Origin: Acidobacteriaceae bacterium | GTDB taxonomy: Bacteria > Acidobacteriota > Terriglobia > Terriglobales > Acidobacteriaceae | Assembly (NCBI GenBank): GCA_003133425.1 | Contig: PKXI01000316.1 | Coordinates: forward strand, 1-8,039 | Direction of reading: 5' to 3' | DNA: 8,039 bases | Shown: positions 1-5,776 of the stretch, piece after piece | Layout: the number at the start of each line of letters is the position of its first letter | How positions within the stretch are numbered: position 1 is the stretch's first letter | Notes under the pieces: model-generated | Told to the model about the DNA's origin: nothing | Databases searched by the model: none | What the model saw: the letters and a program-made list of their open reading frames with translations, nothing else | Translations under genes and position numbers: made by a program

Positions 1-62
1 GTGATGCGGATGCCGATTCCGGCCTGAGCTTTTCCCACGTTGCCCGAAGCGTAAAGATTCAT
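1..62 (-). other. Possible 5' fragment of a divergent gene (uncertain)
   Basis: On the minus strand an ATG at 62-60 opens a frame that runs off the left edge and would begin MNLYASGNVGKAQAGIGIRI, a composition that could suit an exported or beta-barrel protein. A run of G just upstream is only a weak ribosome-binding site. The plus strand also has an open frame, 3-98, whose TGA overlaps the pheS start, so coding direction cannot be decided from about 20 codons. I do not recognise a family. If the minus-strand reading is right, the roughly 30 bases between it and pheS would be a compact divergent promoter region, but I see no convincing -35/-10 pair there. Confidence 0.2.
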
Positions 63-94
63 CCCCGTGCAGTGGTTTATCCTGCTCTTTACGC

Positions 95-1201
95 ATGATG
101 AACGATCCAATACCCAATCTGACGGCATTTGACGATGCTTCCCTCGGCAATGCCTTTGCCGTGCTGGAGCAACAGGCCCGCGACGCGGCTCAGGCGCTCA
201 GCAATCCCGAGGCCGTGGAGGCATTTCGCCTGGAGTGGCTGGGCCGCAAGCAGGGCCGGCTCAACGAAGTCTCCGGTCGCTGGCTGAAGGCTGCGCCCGC
301 CGAGGCCAAAAAGGCGCTTGGCGTGCGCTTCAACGCATTGAAAGCGACAGTAGAGGCACTGCTTGATGCGTCATTGGGCGCCGGGCCCAGCGACGCCGCG
401 CTCGCCGCCGAGGCCATCGACATCACCCTTCCCGGCACACAGCGCCTCATCGGTGCCGAACATCCCATCACTCGCACGTTGAACGAGATCACGAGCGTCT
501 TCGCCGCGCTCGGCTATTCGGTGGGTGTCGGCCCTGAAATCGAAACCGACTACTACAACTTCGAGAGCATGAACTTTCCGCCGGGCCACCCGGCACGCGA
601 TACGCAAGACACGCTGGTCGTCGCCAATCAGGAGCGCCGTCCCCAGCGCGACCGCCTGCTGATGCGCACGCACACCTCGCCCGGTCAGATGCGGACCATG
701 GAGTCGCAGCCGCCGCCGGTGCGCATCGTCATTCCTGGCAAGGTTCACCGCAACGATGCAGCCGACGCAACGCACTCGCCCATCTTTCATCAAGTCGAAG
801 GCCTCTGCGTGGACACCAACATCACATTCAGCGATCTGAAAGGCACACTCGACCACGCCATGAAAGCGCTCTTCGGTTCGGCCGTGAAGACGCGCTTCTT
901 CCCGTCGTTCTTTCCCTTTACCGAGCCGAGCGCCGACGTGCAGATCAGCTGCATCTTCTGTGGCGGCAAGGGCTGTCGCAAATGCAAGAACTCGGGCTGG
1001 ATCGAATTGCTTGGTTGCGGTATGGTTGACCCCGCGGTCTTCGCCTTCGCGGCCGAAAAGCAGTCCGCCTACGACCCGAAAAAGATCTCCGGATTCGCCT
1101 TCGGCATGGGCGTCGAGCGCATCGCGATGATGAAGTACGGCATCAGCGAAATCGGCAGCTTTTATGCGGGCGATATGCGGTTTTTGGGCCAGTTTGTTTG
1201 A
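95..1201 (+). CDS. pheS: Phenylalanine-tRNA ligase alpha subunit
   Basis: This is the catalytic subunit of the alpha2-beta2 class II synthetase that charges tRNA-Phe with phenylalanine in the cytoplasm. The 368-residue length is close to the usual bacterial size (about 330-350). Residues about 20-95 form the N-terminal helical coiled-coil arm. Class II motif 1 lies near 125-150 and includes GPEIETDYYNFESMNFPPGHPARDTQDT-type sequence in fragments (GPEIETDYYNF, PPGHPARDTQDT). RTHTSPGQMR is at 191-200. Motif 2 is at about 217-240 (HRNDAADATHSPIFHQVEGL). A Cys-rich CGGKGCRKCK segment with GWIELLGCGMV follows at 289-310. Motif 3, GFAFGMGVERIAMMKYG, is at 333-349. Two adjacent ATGs (95 and 98) are possible starts and neither has a clear Shine-Dalgarno sequence. 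The protein ends GQFV, one residue past the common QF ending, exactly where the pheS/pheT insert begins. Identification is secure. Confidence 0.97.
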   Translation: MMNDPIPNLTAFDDASLGNAFAVLEQQARDAAQALSNPEAVEAFRLEWLGRKQGRLNEVSGRWLKAAPAEAKKALGVRFNALKATVEALLDASLGAGPSDAALAAEAIDITLPGTQRLIGAEHPITRTLNEITSVFAALGYSVGVGPEIETDYYNFESMNFPPGHPARDTQDTLVVANQERRPQRDRLLMRTHTSPGQMRTMESQPPPVRIVIPGKVHRNDAADATHSPIFHQVEGLCVDTNITFSDLKGTLDHAMKALFGSAVKTRFFPSFFPFTEPSADVQISCIFCGGKGCRKCKNSGWIELLGCGMVDPAVFAFAAEKQSAYDPKKISGFAFGMGVERIAMMKYGISEIGSFYAGDMRFLGQFV

Positions 1202-1209
1202 AGAAATGC

Positions 1210-1671
1210 AGCAAGTTAGCGGCTGCCTTGAGGGATGATTTTTTGACAAGAACCAGGCATTTTCGGGATTTGCTTGTTTGGCAGAAAGCAATGGAGTTGG
1301 CTCGCGAAGCATACGTGCAAACCGAAGAGTTTCCTAAGTCCGAAACATTTGGTTTGCGCATGCAAATTCGACGATCTGCTGTTTCGGTAGCAAGTTATAT
1401 CGCCGAAGGCCACGGGCGCCTGACAGATGCAGAATTACGGAAGTCGCTTGGCGCAGCAAGAGGGTCGTTGTACGAGCTTGAAACACAAGTGGATTTGGCG
1501 ACCGGGCTCGGCTTTCTAAGTGGAGATGCCTCACAACGAATGCACGAACTGGCGACGCAGACCGCCAAACTCATCAATGGATTACTGGGAGTCGTTGGAT
1601 AATGATGGCCCGGCATCGAACCGCCAACTTGCTAACTTGCTATTGCGCGCAAAGCGCGGGCTAACTCGCTA
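1210..1671. repeat. Short inverted and direct repeats flanking the four-helix-bundle gene
   Basis: AGCAAGTTAGC at 1210-1220 is exactly the reverse complement of GCTAACTTGCT at 1631-1641. In a second register 1210-1222 pairs with 1621-1633 at 12 of 13 positions. The right side contains an 8-base unit, AACTTGCT, twice in tandem (1626-1641) and a third, one-mismatch copy AACTCGCT at 1663-1670. Between them is a small hairpin: CGCGC (1646-1650), AAA loop, GCGCG (1654-1658). The pairs bracket the four-helix-bundle gene, so a transcript could fold the insert out as a large loop. Repeats this short could partly be chance, but the clustering at both edges of one gene argues for element boundaries. 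Confidence 0.6.
1243..1602 (+). CDS. Four-helix-bundle protein, 23S rRNA intervening-sequence (S23/IVP) type
   Basis: This belongs to the family of small helical proteins first found encoded in intervening sequences of 23S rRNA genes, and is structurally related to the Avd accessory protein of diversity-generating retroelements. Its molecular role is not established; nucleic-acid binding is suspected for the fold. Family landmarks are all present, numbered from the TTG at 1243: FRDLLVWQKAMELAREAY at 7-24, FPKSETFGLRMQIRRSAVSV at 30-49, YIAEGHGRL at 52-60, and LGAARGSLYELETQVDLA at 69-86. The frame extends upstream to a TTG at 1198 that overlaps the pheS stop. I prefer 1243 because it gives 119 residues, the normal family length, and has GAGGGA at 1230-1235 seven bases ahead. 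A hand count over 1261-1560 gives about 52% GC, against roughly 60-70% in the pheS lines I sampled, which suggests acquisition. It sits between pheS and pheT inside short repeats. Family assignment is firm; start and function less so. Confidence 0.88.
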   Translation: MTRTRHFRDLLVWQKAMELAREAYVQTEEFPKSETFGLRMQIRRSAVSVASYIAEGHGRLTDAELRKSLGAARGSLYELETQVDLATGLGFLSGDASQRMHELATQTAKLINGLLGVVG

Positions 1672-1682
1672 ATAGGAACCAG

Positions 1683-3794
1683 ATGAAAATTCTAACCAAA
1701 TGGCTCAGAGCGTACGTTCCCGGACTGACGGTCGACGACGCGAAACTCGCCGAAGACCTCACCCTGCGCGGCATCGCAGTCGAAGGCATCTATTCGCTCG
1801 GCGCAGGCAACGATTCGCTCTACGAGATGGACATCACCACCAACCGCGTCGACGCAATGAACCACTACGGCATTGCACGCGAAGCCGCGGCCATCTACGG
1901 ACTCACATTGCCGACGCTCGATTATCCGTTGCCTGCAGCGAAGGCCGCCGCCAAGCCCTTTTCCGTGAAGATCGAGGCCGAGGACGCCTGCGGGCGATTC
2001 ACGGCGCGTGTTTTGCGCGGCGTGAAGATCGGCGACTCAAAGGACTGGTTTCCAGGCGCGGAAGTAGCAACCTACTTCGGCCTGCTTGAGCAGAAACAAA
2101 TCTCCAACGCCGTAGACGCCACCAACTTTGCCTGGCTAGCCATGGGCCAACCCACCCACGCCTTCGACCTCGACAAAATTGAAGGCGGCATAATCGTTCG
2201 CCGCGCCCGCAAAGGCGAGCGCCTCAAGACCCTCGACGGCCTCGAGCGCATCCTCGATCCCGAAGATCTTGTCGTAGCCGATCACGCCAAGGCCCTCGCA
2301 CTTGCCGGCGTCATGGGCGGCTGGGAAACGATGATCACTCCCTCCACCACCAACGTACTCGTCGAGGCTGCTTGGTTCGACCCCATGGCGGTTCGCCGCA
2401 CCGCGCGCCGCCACGGCCTGCACACCGACGCCAGCCATCGCTTCGAGCGCGGAGCTGACTTCAATGCCGCACCCGTTGCCTCTGCACTGGTGAGCAGCAT
2501 CCTGCTCGCCAACGGCGGCTCGATTGAGGGTGAACTGGTAGACGTGCGTGTCGCTGCGATCGAAGCGCGCACCGCACAACGCAAACCCATTGCTCTCGCT
2601 CTAAGCGAAGTACAACGCATCCTCGGCACAACTGTCGACAAGGAAGGCATCTCCGCGGCAACCGTCGAAGGCGTACTCCTCGCACTGGGCTGCGGGTTGG
2701 CAAGTCATCACGGAGACAAAGCTGCATGGCAGGTAACCCTCCCCAGTTGGCGACTCGATCTGGAACGCGAGATCGATCTCATTGAAGAGGTGGCGCGCGT
2801 CTACGGCTACAACGGCTTCGCCAATACACTGCCCTCCTTCGGCGAAGGCGTGCAGGCGCTGCTCTGGGCGGAGAATGAAGCAGCCGTTCGCCGCACTCTG
2901 TTGTCAGCCGGATTCCACGAGGCCATTGCCAGCACGTTCTGCTCCGCGGCAGACGCTGCCTTGACCGCCCCGCAGCCGGGGCTCTCGGTCCCCCTCGGCA
3001 ACCCGCTCAGTGAGGAAGCCGGCTTCCTGCGTCCATCGCTGGTGCCGGGAATGCTCACCATGATTGCCGGCAACCTGCATCGTGACGTCAGCGATGTGCG
3101 GCTCTTCGAGTTGGGAACGGTGTTCTCAGGAACAACAGAAAAAGTGGAGGAGCGGCCCGCAGTTGCTTTTGGCGCCGTGGGCACGTTCCCCGAGCAGGGA
3201 GCATTACACACCGGCCGCGCCATTGATTTTTACGACGTGAAGGGAGCAGTGGAACAGGTGCTGGCGCGCTTCCAGGCGCGATCCACATACTTCGACCGCT
3301 TTGCTGCCGAGACCGGCCTTACGCCCCAGTGGCTGCATCCCTATCGCTCCGCGCGGGTTGTCGTTGAAGGCGCTACGGTTGGCTGGCTCGGCCAACTGCA
3401 TCCTCGCGAAGCCGCGGCGCGCAAGCTCAAAGATCCGGTAATCATCGGCGAGCTCTATCTCGACCGCCTCTACAAGCTCTCTTTGCGCAAGCCCGCCGCG
3501 CGGGAGATCTCCCGCTTCCAACCGGTTCGCCGCGACTTTTCGCTGGTTCTGGACCGAAGAATCGAGTGGGAGCAGATCGATCGCGCGCTTGCCGGACTGC
3601 GGATTCCCGAGCTTGTCGAGTGGCGCGTGCGCGAGGTCTTTCGCGACGCCAAACTGGGCGAACGCGATTACTCGCTGCTCATGGGTGCCACCTTCCAGGC
3701 TCCTGACCGCACCTTGCGCGAGGAGGAGTTGCAAAACTTCCAGGCGCAGGTGGTCGAGGCTGTTGGCAAGGCAGGCGCGCGGCTGCGGACTTAG
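1683..3794 (+). CDS. pheT: Phenylalanine-tRNA ligase beta subunit, lacking the OB-fold tRNA-binding insert
   Basis: Beta subunit of the heterotetrameric synthetase; it binds tRNA-Phe and edits mischarged Tyr-tRNA-Phe in the cytoplasm. At 703 residues it is about 90 shorter than E. coli PheT (about 795). By eye, the missing part is the B2/EMAP-type OB fold that normally splits the B1 domain: residues 1-39 run almost directly into YEMDITTNRVDAMNHYGIAREAA at 47-69. The rest is intact: B3/B4 editing domain at about 100-260 (NAVDATNFAWLAMGQPTHAFDLD at 142-164, ASHRFERGADF at 250-260), B5 at about 301-384 (LPSWRLDLEREIDLIEEVARVYGY at 353-376), the catalytic-like core to about 600, and a C-terminal FDX-ACB anticodon-binding domain at about 608-703 (RFQPVRRDFSLVLD). 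The ATG has AGGA at 1674-1677, five bases upstream. It is separated from pheS by the four-helix-bundle insert; whether it shares the pheS transcript is inferred from orientation only. Confidence 0.96.
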   Translation: MKILTKWLRAYVPGLTVDDAKLAEDLTLRGIAVEGIYSLGAGNDSLYEMDITTNRVDAMNHYGIAREAAAIYGLTLPTLDYPLPAAKAAAKPFSVKIEAEDACGRFTARVLRGVKIGDSKDWFPGAEVATYFGLLEQKQISNAVDATNFAWLAMGQPTHAFDLDKIEGGIIVRRARKGERLKTLDGLERILDPEDLVVADHAKALALAGVMGGWETMITPSTTNVLVEAAWFDPMAVRRTARRHGLHTDASHRFERGADFNAAPVASALVSSILLANGGSIEGELVDVRVAAIEARTAQRKPIALALSEVQRILGTTVDKEGISAATVEGVLLALGCGLASHHGDKAAWQVTLPSWRLDLEREIDLIEEVARVYGYNGFANTLPSFGEGVQALLWAENEAAVRRTLLSAGFHEAIASTFCSAADAALTAPQPGLSVPLGNPLSEEAGFLRPSLVPGMLTMIAGNLHRDVSDVRLFELGTVFSGTTEKVEERPAVAFGAVGTFPEQGALHTGRAIDFYDVKGAVEQVLARFQARSTYFDRFAAETGLTPQWLHPYRSARVVVEGATVGWLGQLHPREAAARKLKDPVIIGELYLDRLYKLSLRKPAAREISRFQPVRRDFSLVLDRRIEWEQIDRALAGLRIPELVEWRVREVFRDAKLGERDYSLLMGATFQAPDRTLREEELQNFQAQVVEAVGKAGARLRT

Positions 3795-3833
3795 TGGCCG
3801 CCGCAATCCGAGACGATGTTATCGAATATGGGG

Positions 3834-3852
3834 CTGCCCGCCGGGCGGGCAG
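3834..3852 (+). other. GC-rich hairpin after pheT
   Basis: CTGCCCG (3834-3840) and CGGGCAG (3846-3852) form a perfect 7-bp stem with a CCGGG loop, about 40 bases after the pheT stop. No T-run follows, so it does not meet the pattern of an intrinsic terminator; it could be a pausing or 3'-end-stabilising structure, or simply GC-rich chance. The remaining 65 bases to the next gene contain TATACT at 3874-3879, a fair -10-like element, without a good -35 at the proper distance. Confidence 0.35.
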
Positions 3853-3917
3853 GAATTCATGCTTGATCGGCGATATACTTACTCGGACAAGGTAACTTTT
3901 TCATCGAGGCTTTTTCT

Positions 3918-4262
3918 ATGTCAGAGATCTTTGCGGAGCTTCAAATGGCGGAGTTTGATCGATATCAACCGGAAACACACGAGCAGGAGCCGTCTTCAGA
4001 GCCGGTAGCCCTGACTGTGAGCGCAGATGATTTTTCGTCCCTCGAAGAACGAATTCTTCGCGCCGTCGACATGGTGAAGCGGGAGCGGCAGGCCCGCGCT
4101 CTAGCCGAGGAGCGCGCCATCCAAGCTGAAACTCAACTGCACGAGCAGGCGCCACGGATCGAGCAATTGCAGAAGGACGTGCAAGCACTCGAAGCCGAGC
4201 GCGAGCATGTTCGCCAACGCGTCGAGCGTTTGCTCACCCAACTCGACGCTCTCGAGCTTTAA
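3918..4262 (+). CDS. Small coiled-coil protein upstream of zapA (ZapB-like in layout)
   Basis: A 114-residue soluble acidic protein with no signal peptide or membrane segment. Residues 1-40 are polar and probably disordered. From about 42 to the end it is one long heptad-rich helix, rich in Glu, Arg, Gln, Leu and Ala (for example EERILRAVDMVKRERQARAL and QALEAEREHVRQRVERLLTQ), which predicts a coiled coil. It lies 20 bases upstream of zapA with its own ribosome-binding site (GAGG at 3906-3909, eight bases from the ATG). Because ZapA works with the coiled-coil partner ZapB at the Z ring, a ZapB-like division role is the natural guess. Coiled coils match each other on composition alone, however, so this is inference from context rather than homology. 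The gene itself is well supported by its start signal, its spacing and its tight coupling to zapA. Confidence 0.8.
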   Translation: MSEIFAELQMAEFDRYQPETHEQEPSSEPVALTVSADDFSSLEERILRAVDMVKRERQARALAEERAIQAETQLHEQAPRIEQLQKDVQALEAEREHVRQRVERLLTQLDALEL

Positions 4263-4282
4263 CTGAGACACGGAGTGACTGC

Positions 4283-4597
4283 ATGGCTCAAGAGACACCC
4301 GGCAATGCAACCGAGTACGTCACGGTTGAGATCTACGATCAGACCTATCACCTCTCCGGCCACGACGCGCCCCATGTTCGCGAACTGGCAGCGCGCGTCG
4401 ACGCCAAGATGCGTGCCGTAGCCGCGCAGGGCCGTACCGTGGACTCGTTGCGCGTCGCTGTGCTGGCCGCACTGAATCTGGCCGATGAGCTTTCCCAGGC
4501 CGGCTCTGCTGATCCCATGCTGGGCCACGCGCGAGCCGCCTCTCTCCGCGGCCTGCTCGATGAAGTGCTCGAGGAAGAGCGCAAGACCGGCTCTTGA
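4283..4597 (+). CDS. zapA: Cell division protein ZapA
   Basis: ZapA binds and cross-links FtsZ protofilaments, stabilising the cytokinetic Z ring at midcell. The 104-residue length is typical of the family. Residues 11-27 (EYVTVEIYDQTYHLSG) form the N-terminal beta-strand head. VRELAARVDAKMRAVA at about 32-47 and SLRVAVLAALNLADEL at about 55-70 form the start of the characteristic helical dimer region, and a charged C-terminal helix (LLDEVLEEERK) closes it. GGAG at 4272-4275 is seven bases from the ATG. The gene is immediately downstream of the coiled-coil gene, so the two are probably co-transcribed and translationally close. It is followed by 6S RNA, the same zapA-ssrS neighbourhood known in many bacteria, which supports both calls. 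Confidence 0.9.
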   Translation: MAQETPGNATEYVTVEIYDQTYHLSGHDAPHVRELAARVDAKMRAVAAQGRTVDSLRVAVLAALNLADELSQAGSADPMLGHARAASLRGLLDEVLEEERKTGS

Positions 4598-4612
4598 ATG
4601 TTTCTTTGCCGA

Positions 4613-4647
4613 TTCGGGCGCGCCCTTCCCAAAAGCGGCGGCCCGAA
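4613..4647 (+). other. Inverted repeat between zapA and 6S RNA
   Basis: TTCGGGC (4613-4619) pairs with GCCCGAA (4641-4647), and after one bulged G, CGCC (4621-4624) pairs with GGCG (4637-4640), giving about 11 bp around a 12-base loop. It lies 16 bases after the zapA stop. There is no T-run, so it is at best a weak or factor-dependent 3' end for the zapA transcript. It could separate that transcript from the 6S RNA promoter downstream. Confidence 0.35.
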
Positions 4648-4680
4648 ACCGTAGCACAATGCGCCACCTTCGCACAAGAC

Positions 4681-4710
4681 TTGTAATTAACTGGCAATAC
4701 CCCGTACTAT
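4681..4710 (+). promoter_or_regulatory. Candidate sigma70-type promoter for 6S RNA
   Basis: TTGTAA (4681-4686) and TACTAT (4705-4710) stand 18 bases apart and resemble the housekeeping -35 and -10 consensus. Initiation about seven bases on would fall at 4717, exactly where the 5' strand of the proposed 6S RNA closing stem begins. That agreement, reached independently from the promoter and the fold, is the main support. Confidence 0.65.
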
Positions 4711-4716
4711 CCGCAA

Positions 4717-4911
4717 TAGAAACCGGCCTGCAAAGCAGGTGGGCGATCAACGCTGGTTGAACCAACATTCAATGAACAGGGGCTCAACTCGACAATCGGT
4801 TCTGTGTGCCGTGTCCGCCAGTCCGGAATGCCTAATGAACCGCGGAGAGCTCCACCTTCCTAGGAAGGGTTCACCAGCGCATCAACCACGGCCCAGTGGG
4901 TCGGATTCTAC
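4717..4911 (+). ncRNA. ssrS: 6S RNA
   Basis: 6S RNA mimics an open promoter, binds housekeeping RNA polymerase holoenzyme and represses transcription in stationary phase. The region folds by eye into a single rod of about 195 nt, a typical 6S length. Pairings: 4717-4726 with 4901-4910 (closing stem, one A-A mismatch and one G-U); 4740-4744 with 4891-4895; 4751-4763 with 4868-4879 (12 bp with one bulged T); 4779-4785 with 4847-4853 (one G-U); and 4797-4802 with 4837-4842 (CGGTTC/GAACCG). Small side hairpins CCTGC-AAA-GCAGG (4727-4739) and the palindrome CCTTCCTAGGAAGG (4855-4868) may compete with or decorate the open regions. The location straight after zapA matches ssrS in many bacteria. I could not run a covariance model; the exact 3' end is uncertain, with a short TTTCC just beyond it and no clear intrinsic terminator. 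Confidence 0.85.
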
Positions 4912-4972
4912 CTTTCCTGCAAATCCCCTCTGTCGCAACGCCTGACACGCCTGATGCCGTATCCTTGCTCAG

Positions 4973-5776
4973 GTGCATCCAGTCCTCTTCCACATCGGCG
5001 CAATCCTCATCCCGTCCTATGGCGCCTTGGCTGCCGTCGGCGTTCTGCTGGCTCTTTTCCTGGCCCAGCGCACCGCGCGCATCGCCGGCCTCAACCCCGG
5101 CCATGTCTGGAACCTCTGTGTCGTGTCCCTGTTTGCTGCGCTCGTGGCCCAGCGCCTGCTACTGATCGTTCTCAATCTGCGAGATCTGCGACGCCATCCG
5201 TCATGGCTGCTCACGCTGGCCATGGTTCATCATCCGCTGCTCGCCGCAGCAGGAGCCTTGGCGGGAATCGGTGCAGCCGTAATCTCTGCGCGCTGGCTGA
5301 AGCTGCCCTTCGGCACCACAGCTGATGTGCTGGCCGCACCCATCACCCTGGGGCTAGCCTTCGAGCAATTGGGCGCGCTTCTCGCAGGATCAGGGTACGG
5401 AACCGAGACCGGCGTTCGCTGGGCCGTAACCTACAACCATGCAATGGCCGCGGTGTGGAGCGGGACACCGCTCGGCGTTCCGCTTCATCCCGTCCAGGCC
5501 TACGCTGCGCTTGCTTTTCTCACCCTTTCCGTCGTTCTGCTCGTCTGGCAGCCGGCGATCCGCCAACCCGGCGACCTGGCCGGAATGGGTCTGATGGGAA
5601 CAGGCGTGGCTGTCTACATCACCGAACTGTGGCGCGACACCGAAGGCCGCGGCGAGTTGTTGAACGGCGCGCTCGATGGTCCGCAAATTGGAGCAATCAT
5701 CCTGGTGCTCGCCGGAGCATTGGTACTCCTCAAGCGTGAAATCCCGCACACGAATAGCGAGGCCTCCAGTGGCTGA
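4973..5776 (+). CDS. Lgt-like membrane protein (prolipoprotein diacylglyceryl transferase family), probably lacking catalytic residues
   Basis: Lgt enzymes transfer diacylglyceryl from phosphatidylglycerol to the lipobox cysteine of prelipoproteins in the inner membrane. This 267-residue protein has the family length, about seven hydrophobic segments and the typical opening MHPVLFHIGAILIPSYGALA (1-20), plus LLAGSGYGTETGVRWAVTY (136-154) and LHPVQAYAALAFL (171-183). Aligned by eye to E. coli Lgt, the Tyr26 equivalent is kept (Y16), as are Gly154 (G143) and Glu243 (E218). However His103 becomes A93, Arg143 becomes Q132, Asn146 becomes A135, Glu151 becomes S140, Tyr235 becomes T210 and Arg239 becomes V214. 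Transferase activity is therefore doubtful; it may be a paralogue with another lipid-related role. The start is a GTG with only a weak upstream site. The end overlaps the next gene by eight bases, so the two are probably translationally coupled. Family assignment is good; enzymatic function is unsafe. Confidence 0.82.
   Translation: MHPVLFHIGAILIPSYGALAAVGVLLALFLAQRTARIAGLNPGHVWNLCVVSLFAALVAQRLLLIVLNLRDLRRHPSWLLTLAMVHHPLLAAAGALAGIGAAVISARWLKLPFGTTADVLAAPITLGLAFEQLGALLAGSGYGTETGVRWAVTYNHAMAAVWSGTPLGVPLHPVQAYAALAFLTLSVVLLVWQPAIRQPGDLAGMGLMGTGVAVYITELWRDTEGRGELLNGALDGPQIGAIILVLAGALVLLKREIPHTNSEASSG

Noticed and set aside
371..1312. Long minus-strand open frame of 313 codons opposite pheS
   Set aside because: It lies antisense to the fully conserved pheS motifs, and its His/Arg/Ala-rich composition is typical of a frame kept open by high third-position GC. 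No recognisable domain or start signal.
1210..1671. Diversity-generating retroelement or CRISPR-like array suggested by the Avd-type fold and the repeats
   Set aside because: There is no reverse transcriptase, template/variable repeat pair or regularly spaced spacers; only the related helical-bundle family and three short repeat units.
3204..3806. Minus-strand open frame of 200 codons opposite the 3' half of pheT
   Set aside because: Shadow of the FDX-ACB and core region of pheT; no domain recognised, and pheT is certain here.
3834..3852. Hairpin after pheT considered as an intrinsic terminator
   Set aside because: The stem is strong but is not followed by a T-run, so it is listed only as a hairpin.
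4259..4768. Minus-strand open frame of 169 codons spanning zapA and the start of the 6S RNA region
   Set aside because: It covers a recognised zapA and a structured RNA promoter region on the other strand and has no recognisable domain.
4739..5325. Short plus-strand open frames across the 6S RNA and the 5' part of the Lgt-like gene
   Set aside because: Low-complexity Arg/Ser/Pro-rich translations out of frame with the membrane protein; the RNA fold explains the first part better.
5676..5768. Upstream extension of the pseudouridine synthase frame to an ATG at 5676
   Set aside because: The extra 31 residues overlap the end of the Lgt-like gene, do not belong to the S4 domain, and a GTG with a good ribosome-binding site exists at 5769.
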